64,000 bases of DNA from Tipula vernalis (GCA_958295665.1 OY282558.1:348917034-348981033); one strand, 5' to 3'; shown: positions 1 through 10,965, counted from the first letter of the stretch. Notes: generated by a model from the letters alone, not told the origin. A program made the numbers and translations.

Positions 1-678
1 TGGATTTTTAGATATTTGCATCATACCTCGAATCATTACACTGAGACAAATTATATCACAAAGAGTTATGTTTTCCATCATTTCAGTTATAAATTATAAC
101 TCGTTTTGGGATAAGAATATTTTATATCCCCAAAAACGAAAAATATAGCTAAACATTTTATAGCTATAAATATATTTAATTAATTGCCATTAAGCTAAAT
201 AACTAATTGCTCAGGAAATTTTAAATAGCAAAATTCGCGATAAAACGTATAAATAATATCGTATAATCATTACTACAGAAGTTACCAAAATATCTATGGA
301 GGTTACATAATTACCTACAAAAGTTATATAATTATTTTGTCGAGACTTTTATTTTTCTTTGTTTCGTAATTCATTATATATAGATTTAGTCGATAACAGA
401 AACCCATAAAAATATATGCTTTGTCTAAATTAAATATAAAACTCGACCCTTTCACATAGTATTTTGAACAAACCAAGTAATTAGAATTACCTTAAGTAAA
501 AATATTAATAGCTCATTCTGGTAAATATTGATAGTTTCTCTTCACTAAATTTTCATAGCTGTTTTAAAAATAATATAACTCAATTTAATTGTTTTGGTAT
601 TTTAATTCACTTTATTAATATTTTATTATTACACGTATTTGAATAAACTTATTACCTAATTAGCTTAATTATAAATTA
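1..678. other. AT-rich sequence with no recognisable gene
   Basis: Very AT-rich DNA with many short A and T runs and stops in all frames. I see no coding signal, repeat array or transposon terminus here. It lies just beyond the stop codon of the interrupted minus-strand gene that ends at 679. Confidence 0.5.
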
Positions 679-755
679 CTACCCTATAACATATAAATAT
701 GTATTGGATTTCACCAAATTTTTTGTTTTAGTATCGATCATGTCTTCAATATTAA
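679..755 (-). pseudogene. 3' end of an interrupted minus-strand gene (piece 3 of 3)
   Basis: If the Harbinger element at 756-8165 and one copy of its TAA duplication are removed, the reading frame of the exon at 8169-8275 runs on without a break. It continues as about 24 codons (beginning NIEDMIDTKTKNLVKS) to a TAG at 679-681. This continuity is seen in the sequence and is the reason for the call. The product is not recognised by name. It resembles the C-terminal part of a multi-copy 'uncharacterized' protein family that I recall from arthropods and fish, probably itself transposon-borne; that link is from memory. Confidence 0.5.
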
Positions 756-775
756 TGCCCGGTTGCACACAAAAC
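756..775 (+). repeat. Left terminal inverted repeat of the Harbinger element
   Basis: Twenty bases identical to the complement of 8146-8165. It directly follows a TAA target duplication. Beyond 20 bp the match decays, although both ends stay rich in GTTAA-type words. Confidence 0.93.
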
Positions 776-1143
776 GAGTTAACCACTTGACAGCAATCTA
801 ATTGATAAGTCTAAACTCCGGTTAAAATTACATTTCGTTTTACAAAAAAATGTCCATGGTTAGTTAACAAATATGTCGATATTGTCGATATAATAAGATT
901 TTACTCAACCCTACTTATAAAAAAAAACAAAATATCCGTTATTTTTATTTTGACGTTAATAAAAATTGTATTATTCTTACGATATATAATAATATATCTA
1001 TAATATTTCTGCTATATCTACAAAGAAAAGCCATAAATATGAGCTTTGTATCAAAAAACAGTAAGTTATAAAGTGATGCTATTTGTAATTTTATATAATT
1101 GGTTTGTTCAAAATGCTTTTATTAAATTTCATTTACAAAAAAG

Positions 1144-2175
1144 AAGCAAATTCCAAAACCCGTGCACCCAACTTTTCAAATACAGAAAAAATGTTGCTTT
1201 TAGAAATGATAAAGCAATACCGGCACATTATCGAGTGCAAGAAAACGGATAAAATAACATAAAAAAAAAACGATTCATGGGAAGCATTAAGTTTTGATTT
1301 TAATGCCCAGAGCTTGGGATCCTACAGGAATGCGCAACAGCTTCGATCCTTGTATGAACCATTAAAAAAAAAATGCAAAAAAAAAAAATCCGCCGATAAG
1401 GTAATATGTTTATTTCTTTAGTTATGTTAATTAATAGTTAATGCATACAATTTTAATTATTAATTTAAGGTTGCCACTTTCATGACTGGTGGGGGAACAA
1501 AAAATTCAGAAATTTCTGAAATAAGCAATAAAACGCTTGAGGTTTTGGAGCCATTGACAATCACGCCTCTTGTAAACAGGTTCGACGCCAGTGCTGATTA
1601 CAACAACAACTTACTGGTACTATTTTTTCAATTTACAATTATGGTATGATAATGGTACACCATTATTTTGATAATTATTATATTTTCATTTATTTAGCTC
1701 TACGACGAAACGTGTATTTTGGAGGATTTAAATGATTCTGCTACCCAAAGAGATGAGCAGCGATCTAACGAGCATCCAGAGATTCAAGAAGATTATGAAA
1801 TTGAATTTCTGGAAGAAAATCCGCAATCTTCTGCATCAATTGCACCATCGAAACAGACAAATTTTACAAGTAAAAGCCCCACTCTCTCTCAGTACATTCG
1901 AAGAATTGACTGAAATTTGCGCTACAAAATATAAAAAAATTAGTAAAAGTTGCCAATTTGAAGAAAAATTGATGAAAATGAGACGCGAGCGGCACGAAAT
2001 GGAGATAGCAGTGCTGAAAGAGCAGAAACAACTGTTGTCTCACTGGGGGAAAAACGCAGACCAGATCCTACAAATGAAATGTGAGCAACATGCTATTGAA
2101 CTTACCATCTTAAAGGAACAACACCATCAACTACTAAAAAAAACAACGATTGAATTATTAGTTAGTACATATTAG
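1144..2175 (+). pseudogene. Harbinger accessory Myb/SANT-like DNA-binding protein gene, broken
   Basis: This is the second gene of PIF/Harbinger elements, a Myb/SANT-like (MSANTD3-type) protein that helps the transposase reach the nucleus and bind the ends. Exon 1 (about 1144-1400) encodes the trihelix-like domain, with RAPNFSNTEK, the helix words MLLLEMIKQYRHIIE, and the WEALSFDFN and QQLRSLYEPLKKKCKK segments. It ends at a GTAATA donor. Exon 2 spans about 1470-1616 and exon 3 starts near 1698. The C-terminus is acidic and then a charged coiled coil (KLMKMRRERHEMEIAVLKEQ). Damage: a TAA at 1260-1262 beside an A-run, and a frame change near 1890. Both could be homopolymer sequencing errors, so the copy may be less dead than it looks. 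Confidence 0.72.
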
Positions 2176-2270
2176 TTCCTATTTTTATATTAAATTATTC
2201 AAATAATAAAACTTTGTGTATCCCTAATTGAATTTTAAATAAAAATGTACAAAATTAAAACAAAATTTGT

Positions 2271-3548
2271 TTATGAATTTATATTGAAATGGCTTTCAAT
2301 GAGTGCCAATCGTCGGTAATTCGAATTGCTTCGTGACATTAGATTTTTTTCAACTTCTGCAAAATCCTGAAAATCGTCTTTCCATTCCACTGCTAAATTA
2401 TGCAAAACAGCGGCGGCAACAATTGACGTCAATATAGTCTCAACCTTTAAATTAATAAATAACAGTTATAGGTACATTATAATAATCCAATTGTTTTAAA
2501 AGAAATTAAAATAACCTTGACCCGAAATCCAAGGCTTAAAGCTGGGAATCGTCTCTTCCAGACTCCATAGAGTCTCTCGACTGGATTTCTGGCTAAAATT
2601 TGAGACCTTTCATAATTCTTTTCCGCTGGGGTTTGGGGATTAAAAAATGGAGTTAGTAAAAAGTTGTTATTTCCGTAACCACCATCCCCCAATAGTACGC
2701 TATCACCGAAGTCGTTTCTTCTTAGCCTTACCTTAAGTAAATTTTAAATAATATTTAATAAATTAAACGCATTTTGAAAGAATGTTTACCATCAAAAACG
2801 AATTATCCAAAATAGTCTGGTCATGCACTGACCCTGGCCATCTTGACTCAATGTCACAAATCTTTAAAGAACGGTCACTCACGCATTGCACGTTAATCGA
2901 GAAATATCCTTTCCTGTTGCGATATACTTCTCCAACATCCCCACCTGGAGATTGAATTTTTATGTGCGTGCAATCTGAAGAAGAAAAAAATGTAAACTAA
3001 TATCAAATGGGTATAACCATTATGTAACAGGTACCTATTGCTCCGATAACACCAGGAAAGCCGGCGATCTGGTAAAAATTTAATTTCGTACGGCGCAATT
3101 CTTCATCGGTTATTGGCATTTTAATAATTTTGTTCATACGACAAAATAGGGCAATTTTTTCCAAAACTTTTCGAATTATTCGACACACTGTAGACTTATG
3201 ACAATTAAAAAGATCTCCACATGTAATTTGAAAACAACCAGTTCCTAAAAATCTAGATTGTAATAAAAGTAGTTATATTTTATTATATTTATAGGTAAGA
3301 AACTCACAATAATACAAACCGGAGTGCGATGCATATTTGATTAACAGTTGATAAAGCTTTGCATCTATTTGTTATTGGTTCAAGATATGGAACAAGTAGT
3401 TCAACCAATTTAGAGACAGTCTCTTTTGATAATCTGAATCGGTCTCGGAATTCAATTTCATTATATTTAAATAAAACATCAGGGCGTTCTGGATATTGCC
3501 GGAGTTTTGGAACGTGCTTAATATTTATACGACTTATTGAGAAAGCTA
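2271..3548 (-). pseudogene. PIF/Harbinger transposase (HARBI1-like, DDE_Tnp_4), exons 2 onward
   Basis: DDE nuclease that cuts and pastes the element. Reading the minus strand from 3548, the frame opens with KLRQYPERPDVLFKYNEIEF and RLSKETVSKLVELLVPYLEP (helical N-domain). After an intron come VCRIIRKVLEKIALF and FYQIAGFPGVIGAI, then after another the catalytic core. The first D lies in DCTHIKIQSPGG, the second in WPGSVHDQTILDNS, and the E in NPVERLYGVWKRRFP after LLGDGGYGNNNFLLTPF. The last exon (from about 2445) encodes VAAAVLHNLAVEWKD and ends at a TAA at 2271. The catalytic residues are all present and the exons after 3548 are open. The N-terminus is separated by the Gypsy insertion, so this copy is inactive as it stands. 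Confidence 0.85.
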
Positions 3549-3845
3549 TGAATCAGGACATCCACCACTTCAACTTAATTAAGAAACAAAACTTTTAGAT
3601 CGTGAACAACAATTATAATTTATTTAATTTTTTATTATTTATTTAACTTGGTTAGCTCTTCGGCTATATAGACCTGACTGTCCTTTTTTATTTATTTTTT
3701 TAATTGTTTAGCTTCTACTCGAATTACAACAATAACATTATACATAAAATACATAGATACAAATATATATAATATAATTACATAAAGAGGTTACAGTAAG
3801 TACACTAAGAATAATTTACCAAATAATATTTATAAAGACATAACA
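3549..3845 (-). repeat. Putative 3' LTR of the Gypsy element
   Basis: Starts TGTTATG right after the polypurine tract. It contains a TATA-like TCTATATAGCC and later AATAAATAA, and I place its end at ...GATTCA near 3549, where Harbinger coding sequence resumes. Length would be about 297 bp. There is no second copy in the window to fix the borders, so the end is inferred. Confidence 0.5.
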
Positions 3846-3861
3846 ACTCCTCCCTTTTTTA
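3846..3861 (-). other. Polypurine tract of the Gypsy element
   Basis: On the minus strand, AAAAAAGGGAGGAG lies just after the integrase stop and is followed by TTGTTATG. This is the expected place and form of the plus-strand primer, immediately before an LTR beginning TGTTATG. Confidence 0.65.
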
Positions 3862-3879
3862 GAAATTATCCCTAGGGCG

Positions 3880-4950
3880 TTATTCATATCTAAGTCGATC
3901 AGGCTGCTTACAACTTCTTTTTGATTTTCTTAACTCAACTACATCATTCTGCATCCACGGCTCATTGCAAGCATTATCATTTTCATTTTTGACAATTTGA
4001 TCGTCACGAATTTCCGTGTGTCTTATTATATAATCTAATGGATGAACTTCGTCTGGCAATTTTGATGTTCTTATTTGATGCTTATGTACAAATCTAACAT
4101 GGTTGTTTACATTAATTAAAAAAGTATATGGGCTTATTTTTTCTAATACCCTCGCTGGAATCCATTTAACATATTCTTTAAAATGATTTAAATAAAGGAC
4201 TTTATCGCCCTTTTCAAAAGTTTTACAACACTTTTTATTGCCAGTTTCGTTACACTTATTATTAATATTTAATTTACTTTTCCTAATTTCCCCAAATTGA
4301 CTCCTATTTTCATACAAATTGTTTTCATTAAACCTAACTTGCTTCTTTCCGTTCACATTATCAAGCAGAATTTTTGGCTTAAAGGAGAGCAGCATCTCGT
4401 TCGGAGTCTTCATTGTTACGGTACTAGAGGTGTTTCGGTGTTGTAATAAAAATTCTTGAATTATATCCGCGACGTTTGACTGACTAAATTTATTTTCCAA
4501 GAGAAATTTTTTGAAGGTGTTTTTCACGGTTTGGACGGTTCTTTCTGCCAGTCCATTGCTTTGTGGATGATAAGGCGGTGAATGCAATAATTCAACCCCA
4601 CTTCTAGCACAAAACTCATTCAACGCCTTAGAATTAAATGGTGGACCGTTGTCACTAACTAACACTTTTGGAAATCCGAAAACTGAAAATAATGTTTTTA
4701 AGTTCGATATGACTTGACTAGCAGTAGTATTTGGCATTAAATAGATATCTAAGTATTTACTAAACGAATCCACTACCACAAGAAACGTATATTTTGCAAA
4801 ATAAAAAAAATCCATGTGGACCCTTTCAAAGGGATAGCTTGTTTCCTGCCATCCTGAAGACTGTTCAACTTTCTGTTTATTTGCGGTTTGCTGACAAGCA
4901 AGACATTTTGCTACAAAAAACTCAATATCCTGTCTATTTTGCTCCACCAT
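3880..4950 (-). CDS. Gypsy integrase, frameshifted off the pol frame
   Basis: This 356-codon frame holds the rest of the integrase. The zinc-finger cysteines are in FVAKCLACQQ. The catalytic D,D,E residues lie in ERVHMDFFYF, LVSDNGPPFNSK and HPQSNGLAERTVQ, and a C-terminal domain follows (FEKGDKVLYLNHFKEYVKWIP). The protein inserts the cDNA copy into the genome. It overlaps the upstream frame by about 40 bases in a different phase. In related elements pol is usually continuous here, so this is probably a single-base indel near 4945 rather than programmed frameshifting, although the latter is not excluded. Confidence 0.85.
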   Translation of the reverse strand: MVEQNRQDIEFFVAKCLACQQTANKQKVEQSSGWQETSYPFERVHMDFFYFAKYTFLVVVDSFSKYLDIYLMPNTTASQVISNLKTLFSVFGFPKVLVSDNGPPFNSKALNEFCARSGVELLHSPPYHPQSNGLAERTVQTVKNTFKKFLLENKFSQSNVADIIQEFLLQHRNTSSTVTMKTPNEMLLSFKPKILLDNVNGKKQVRFNENNLYENRSQFGEIRKSKLNINNKCNETGNKKCCKTFEKGDKVLYLNHFKEYVKWIPARVLEKISPYTFLINVNNHVRFVHKHQIRTSKLPDEVHPLDYIIRHTEIRDDQIVKNENDNACNEPWMQNDVVELRKSKRSCKQPDRLRYE

Positions 4951-7864
4951 ACATATGACCTCGCTTGTATCTTCATTTTAACAACACCAATGTGATTCTT
5001 ATGTAATAGTTGCAAGATTTGTCCTTGATAAACTGACGGAATAACGATACGATCGCCATAAAATATGCAATCATCTTCACAACTTAAGCTATGTCTATTG
5101 TTATAAAACGTTATTGTATCTTCCCTCCCACATTTATTTTCTTTCATATTACAAGGCCAGCCGTTTAGGATATAACCATATATTTCACTCAAAATGGGAT
5201 CTTTTTGTGTTTGCTCTGCAATTTTAGCGGTTGTTATGGGCAGGTTTTCCATTTCGATAGCATTTATAAAACTAAAATGTTCTTCGCCTGTACTCTCCTG
5301 AAGAGGTAACCGTGACAGAGCATCAGCATTACCCATGTTTTTCCCTTTCCGATAAATAATAGTATAATCATACATTGACAACATTATCGCCCACCTATGC
5401 AATTGCATGGCTGCGACCGATGGCATACCTTTCTTTGGATTAAAAATATGTCTCAAAGGCTCATGATCCGATAAAATTGTAAATTTTTGTCCATAAATGT
5501 ATTTATGGAATTTTTTCACGGCAAATATTATAGCCAACGCTTCCCGATGAAGCTGTGAATATTTTTGTTCAGCTGGAGATAATGTGCTCGTCACGAACAT
5601 TACCGGTTTTTCCTCACCATCTACCAAATGCGACATTACAGCTCCGACTCCGTACGGGCTGGCATCAGTAGCTATGATTATAGGTTTCTTCGGATCATAT
5701 AGCTCTAATAAATGATTTTCTATTAGCAATTGTTTGCTACGTTCAAAACTTTGCTGACATTCTGGGCCCCACGTAAATACTACATCTTTTTTTAATAAAT
5801 CGTATAAACACTTTAATTCACTAGATAAATTAGGAATAAAGCGCCTATAATAGTTTATAAGACCCAGATATGACTGAAGTTGACTTAGATTAACTGGAAA
5901 AGGAGCATCAACAATTGCTTTAACCTTTTCGTCATTTGGTCTTAAAGAATTCTTAGAAATTCTATGTCCTAAATAACTAACTGATTTTTCCAAAATTCTG
6001 CATTTTCCTACATTAATTTTGACATTATATTTACTTAAACGGCTAAATACATTATATAATTGGTTTTGACAATCATTTCTTGAAGCACCACCCACTATTA
6101 TATCATCTAAATAGCAGTATACCTTTTCTAGACCAAGCAAAATTCTATCCATTATGGACTGAAAAATTGGGGGTGCACTGGATAATCCGAAAGGTAATCT
6201 AGTATATTGGAAAAGGCCTTTATGAGTATTTATTGTTAAATATTGACGACTTAATTCTGATACTAAAACCTGTTGATAGGCTCCCGACAAATCAATTACA
6301 CAGAAATACTCACAATTTGACAAGCCTGCAAAAATATCCTCGATATTTGGAATCGGATAATGTTCAGAGACACAAAATTTATTAATTGTTACACGACAGT
6401 CCATGCAAATTCTAATTTCCTTATTTGGTTTTGACACTACCACAATGGGACTTGCCCATTTACTCGTTTTTACTGGAACTATAATGTTTTCCTGACACAA
6501 TCTTTCTAATTCCTTTTCCACCTTATCTCTAAGTTTAAAAGGTACTGAATAAGATTTGTGAAAAATTGGAGTTACATCGTCAGGCATTACTATATCCGCC
6601 TTGAAATCAATAATCGGTAAATTTAAACGTTTATCCATTATATTGGGAAATTTAATTTTCAAATTTTCCAATATTGGAACTGAAATGTACTTAACTGAAT
6701 TAAGATCGCCTAATAAATTGTTTTTCCAATTTGGAACAAGCACCTCCAACCAATCTCTTCCCAGCAACGGTTTAACTGGACGCTTTGAATCGATAACCAC
6801 CATTTCTAGACCGTAACAATGACTCTTAAAAAATACTTGGACTTGCAACTTTCCTTCAACCAAAACCGCTTCACCTGTAACGGAAAAAAGCGGAGAATTA
6901 CATTTCTTTAAATTAATATGACTAAATTTAGAACAATACATATCTTTGTTAATTACAGTTGAACAAGCTCCTGTATCAATTTCAAATTCAATAGTTTCTT
7001 CTTCCACTCTAACTTCTAATAAGGCTGGCGATGGTTGTTGTATGTTGATCGAGTTGATGACCTTCAATTTTCTATTTTTCTGTCTGCACATTGTTGATGT
7101 ATGACCTTGTTGTTGACAATTATAACAAGTCCAGTTAACTGCTGGACATTTATTTCCATCATGGAATCGACCGCATCTAAAACATCTGTTGTAGTATCTT
7201 GATGACCTTGACGGAGACCGCTGGTATTCACGACTATTTGAACTAGACCGGCTTCGACTACGATTTTGGTTTATTTTTAAAGCTGAAATTTTATTAACCA
7301 CTTCGTCTTCTTTGTGGATGTTAAACTGCGCTGGTTGCTCCCTTGGCTGCATAGCATGAGTTTCCCGTTTAGCCATTTCCATATTGATAGCTACATTACA
7401 GCATTGCTCGAAATCATATTGTTCGTTGTTTAATAGCTCCTTTTTTATTTCTGGACTTCTAAGACCAACTAAAAACCTATCCGTCAGCATTTCATTAATT
7501 AATCGACTTTTAATTTTAGCATAGTTTTGCAACGTGACTTCCAGAAAATCTCCGAAACTGCAAGACTGCGCATGTGTTTTTAATTTTACAATGTATTCCG
7601 CTAAGCTTTCTGCTTCATTTTGTACCGTTAGATTGAACTTATGCCTCTCTGCTCTTTTGTTCACTTTTGGCGCAAAATGTCTTAGTAATACCTCCGATAA
7701 TTGTTTAAACGTTTTACTATCCGGTTTGTCTGGTAACACTAACGATTTCAAAATTTTGTATGTTTCTTTGCCTAGCGCATTTAGAAACAAAAGCTTTGTT
7801 TCTTCTTCTGACACTTGATTAATTTTGAAATATATTTCCACACGATCCAAATATGTTTCAAAAT
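4911..7864 (-). CDS. Gypsy Gag-protease-RT-RNase H polyprotein (5' truncated)
   Basis: One open frame of nearly 1000 codons (open to 7904, but codons before about 7864 are Harbinger sequence). Order: capsid-like gag from FETYLDRVEIYF; an RS-rich stretch; two zinc knuckles (CFRCGRFHDGNKC, with one residue fewer than the usual CCHC spacing, and CYNCQQQGHTSTMC); a retropepsin site, EIDTGACS; RT with PFGLSSAP and the active-site box CYLDDIIVGG (a YLDD variant); RNase H from IIATDASPYGVGAVM; then the start of integrase (LHKNHIG). The frame is lost around 4945 and integrase continues in another frame. Apart from that shift and the missing start, the frame is clean, which points to a young copy. Confidence 0.88.
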
Positions 7865-7872
7865 CCCGTGAG

Positions 7873-7932
7873 ATAAAAATTATCATTATCACTGTCGCTA
7901 TCACTAAACAGTTGGTAATCTTTTCTTAGCAT
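7873..7932 (-). pseudogene. N-terminal piece of the Harbinger transposase
   Basis: An ATG at 7932 opens about 20 codons, MLRKDYQLFSDSDSDNDNFY, in the orientation and position expected for the transposase start. Acidic serine/aspartate-rich N-termini are common in this family. The frame then runs into Gypsy gag sequence near 7870 and meets a stop, so this is the other side of the Gypsy insertion. The rest of the transposase resumes near 3548. Confidence 0.6.
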
Positions 7933-8145
7933 AATTTGAAAAATATTTTTAGTTTAAAATTGTTTTTGACATTTAAGAGTATCAATAATATCCGTTGCAA
8001 CGCTAGTGGCAATATACACAGAAGTTAAATAGTTATCTGCCCAATTTTGCATAGTTACATTTAACTGAATATTTAACTGACTGTTAAGTGTTGTGAAACG
8101 CTTTTGTTACTAACGGCTAGTTAAATCAATCTTAACTACTGATAT

Positions 8146-8165
8146 GTTTTGTGTGCAACCGGGCA
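8146..8165 (-). repeat. Right terminal inverted repeat of the Harbinger element
   Basis: Perfect 20-bp complement of 756-775, followed by the second TAA duplication at 8166-8168. Confidence 0.93.
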
Positions 8166-8168
8166 TAA

Positions 8169-8407
8169 GTATTTCCAATTTATGTGTCATTACTACTACC
8201 GAGCCGCAAAAATGATCACTGTAGTACAATGTTTCTAACGCTTGACCTATAAAAAAATTAAAACATTTATAAGAAAAAATTGAGTTAATTAACCCATATA
8301 TTGGTAAACTGTCGACGCCAATTTTCAACATTCCAATCATACCTTTTCTGTAAACTATATTTTTATACTTAATAACATTTATTGATTAATTTGATTTAAG
8401 TTCTCGG
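8169..8407 (-). pseudogene. Interrupted minus-strand gene (piece 2 of 3)
   Basis: On the minus strand this piece reads YRKGMIGMLKIGVDSLPIYG, then an apparent short intron ending TTTTTTATAG. After it comes an exon encoding GQALETLYYSDHFCGSVVVM, followed by THKLEIL. It continues on one side across the hAT duplication (8400-8407 with 11588-11595) and on the other across the Harbinger TAA into 755. It is thus the middle of a gene present before either transposon arrived. The pattern resembles the C-terminal region of a repeated 'uncharacterized' family in arthropods and fish. I cannot name its function. Confidence 0.55.
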
Positions 8408-8689
8408 TAGGGCATGTAAATTTACCGAAAATTTCATTTACCGGTAAACGGTAGTAATTTAAAAAAAATGATTAATCGGTAAAAACCGGTAAACAATTTT
8501 ATTTTTTTGTATTTTTTATTAAAAACCAATTAATAATAATTATGTTTCGATTAGAAAAAAAATCATTATACTATTGTATTCACTTGTATAGCGTTGCATA
8601 ATCTAAAAAAAAATTAAAAGTAAAAAGGTAATTTTAGTGAAGCCCTTCCCTTTCAATCTTTCATCGTAAATTCCTTATTAAAATAGCCC

Positions 8690-10965
8690 CGTAAATTGAT
8701 GATTGATTAATTTTGTGCCGCTGATGCTTGATCGAATTTTTTGTGACGATTTGGCCGGCAGCTGAAAAGCTTTTCCAGATTCGATACTTGTTGGTTTGAT
8801 GGCTAGTAAATATTTGAATGATAGTTCCAAATATTTGCCTTTTACTTTGTCCCTCTCAAATAATTGTAATATTAGTGATAACAGGTGTTTTCACTGCATC
8901 TGAATATCTCAAATCTTTGATTTGTTTGATTGCCAGGTGTAGTCGTTCTTCCATTGAAGAAGGTTTTTGTTCTTGTATAGCGACTTTATCATCTGACAGA
9001 TCATTTTGATCCAAATCCGCTGGCCACGGTTCATCTGAGTTTTCTATAGTCATACGCCCAATAAGTGCAACAATAAGTTTTATTATCTTAACTTTACTTA
9101 ATTTATTAAAAATTCCACTAAGATCTTTCTCATTCAATATTTTGTACTATGTGGGAAGGTGTAAATATTGTAAAACATCAGAATATTCTGTTCGCCGCTG
9201 TTGAATTCTATATATTAATTCAGAATGTAGTTCTTTGGTAAAGTCGGAAGAACCTGGTGATTCAACTGTTAGCCTAATAGGTTGCAAAGCCTTTATTATT
9301 TCATTCAAGATCTGAGTTGATAAAAACGTTCTAACATGTGTAATAAACTGTTCCACCTAGTTTGGGTGTCTAATATTACGGCTCTCTATATACGGCTCTA
9401 ATGAGATGACGTTCGTGTCAGCGAGACGTTCAAAATTCTTCTTCTTTTTACATTTTTTTATTATTTTGATTTTTAATTTATATATTATGAAATGTAACCC
9501 TGTATAGAAATCCGTGACCTGGTTGTTTAGCTAGATAAAATGTCGAGGAGTATGAAATAAATCCAAGCAGAGACTCTTGCCCAAATCAGAGTGTGGTTAT
9601 TCGTTAATGACTTCTTCGAATTTAAACAGGCTAAATACGAAGGAAAATCCGGTATTAAAAAAGTGATGCAATGTTGTGGATGACCACACCAAATCAGAAG
9701 TAATCTTGGCCGAAATATTGTAATGGCACTTCTTGCATTCATACATTTTTATAAATGAGCTCCTATATGCTCAAAACAATGGATTTATGATGGAGTGGAT
9801 ATGCGAGTTCAAAATTCATGTTACTAAATAAATAAATAAAATAATATTAGTTCTAATTCACTGTTTCTTCCAAATTGTTGTACAACATTTCTTTGAAAAA
9901 TTTCATTTTTTGTGGGAGATAGTCGAAATATGTTGACAACTTTCTTAATTTTTGCAATAAGAACACTTAAATCTTTGTACGAGATATCAGTGCCATTATT
10001 AATCAATGGTTCACCGTTGACTGTATATGCAAATCTGCATTAGCATCAGCATTGTAAAAATTTTCATTATTCGATTAATCGTCAGACGAAGTGAATTGCT
10101 CCAATTCAGAATATTTTACATCCTGTTTATATAAAATCTAATTACTGCCAGCTGGATTCCATGTGCGAAACCCAATTGATTTATGGTCTTTAGGTCAGAT
10201 CCAACTTTTTTTCATAATAGCTGCACCATCCGTTTTAATTCCAACAATATTATTAAAGTTAATCCCAAAATCTTTTAATTTACTTCCCAATAACAAAATA
10301 CATTTATTTGCAGGCATTGAGCCATGAATTCTAGGAAGTCCTAAATTCCAATAAGTTTTTTCAAAATGAATATTAATGTTCATGTATCTTCGAATTTTAA
10401 TAGAAGTCCATTCGTCGAATGTGAGACTATAGATTTTCCACCATTGTTCAACAGATTTGATATAATATATCACGTCAAGATATTATCTTGACATACTTCA
10501 TTTCGCATTTGATCTCCATATTCCATTACAATTTCTTTAATTGAGTTTGGTGGTTTCGCTATTGTAAATCTTTTGTCCACTAATAGTTTTCTTATGTCAT
10601 AAGAATTGCAAAACTTGCTGAATGGTAGTATGTCCTTTGCAACCATTCTTGAAATTACAGCAGATAAAGATTTGTCAATTGTTATAACTGGTTATTAAAC
10701 CACCTTTTTATTAACGGTTTGCAAGATGTAGAAGGAAACGGTTTATCAGCATCATCATTTCGTTGAAATAAATTAATACTGTGCTGCCTTTGAGATGTGA
10801 ATGCAATCCACTCGTAGAGCATCCACTATATTTTAAAACTCTATTGCATTTTTTTACATTTCGCTACATCTTTCCCTTGATGCATAAAATATTCCCATAC
10901 TTGTGTTTTACTTTTGTTGTAATTGCTTCCCGTCTCCATCTCCACGGCTAAAAAATTGGATAATT
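8690..10965 (-). pseudogene. hAT transposase, ZBED4-like, degenerate
   Basis: Reading from 10965 down, the BED zinc finger is visible but frameshifted (QVWEYFMHQGKDVAKCKK, then the histidine part). Next are LPFSKFCNSYDIRKLLVDKR and the RNase H-like core at 10195-10473 (LTFDEWTSIKIRRYMNINIH, WNLGLPRIHGSMPANKC, IVGIKTDGAAIM). A later segment (9830-10006) has KVVNIFRLSPTKNEI. The C-terminal dimerisation domain lies at 8700-9356 (MEERLHLAIKQIKDLRYSDA, then FSAAGQIVTK). An unrelated block at about 9360-9825 interrupts the alpha-helical domain. With multiple stops and shifts, this copy cannot be active. Confidence 0.82.
9360..9825. other. Unidentified insertion inside the hAT transposase
   Basis: Transposase similarity stops near 9830 and resumes near 9356, yet the intervening 460 bp encode nothing hAT-like. 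The plus strand ends in an AAATAAATAAATAAAATA tail just where the transposase resumes, which suggests a small retroposed element in plus orientation. I could not identify a clear target duplication or a tRNA-like head. Confidence 0.35.

Larger units (their letters stand above)
3549..7870 (-). mobile_element. Ty3/Gypsy LTR retrotransposon nested in the Harbinger transposase
   Basis: Minus-strand retrotransposon with gag, protease, RT, RNase H and integrase, a purine-rich tract, and a putative 3' LTR. It interrupts the Harbinger transposase between codon ~20 and the helical N-domain. No 5' LTR, primer-binding site or gag leader is present: the gag frame begins directly against the Harbinger coding sequence near 7870. 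No flanking duplication could be found, as expected if one end is missing. A 5' deletion after insertion, or loss in assembly, explains this better than a normal integration. Confidence 0.85.
756..8165. mobile_element. PIF/Harbinger DNA transposon with a nested Gypsy element
   Basis: The termini are a perfect 20-bp inverted repeat, TGCCCGGTTGCACACAAAAC at 756-775 and its complement at 8146-8165. They are flanked by TAA on both sides (753-755 and 8166-8168), the 3-bp TWA-type target duplication typical of PIF/Harbinger. The element carries the two genes expected of the superfamily in convergent order: a plus-strand Myb/SANT-like gene and a minus-strand DDE transposase. Without the Gypsy insertion (about 3549-7870) it would be near 3.1 kb, a normal size. 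Perfect termini and a perfect duplication suggest a fairly recent insertion, yet both genes are damaged. Confidence 0.93.

Noticed and set aside
7534..7818. Plus-strand ORF antisense to Gypsy gag
   Set aside because: Shadow of the gag frame on the other strand; no independent motif.
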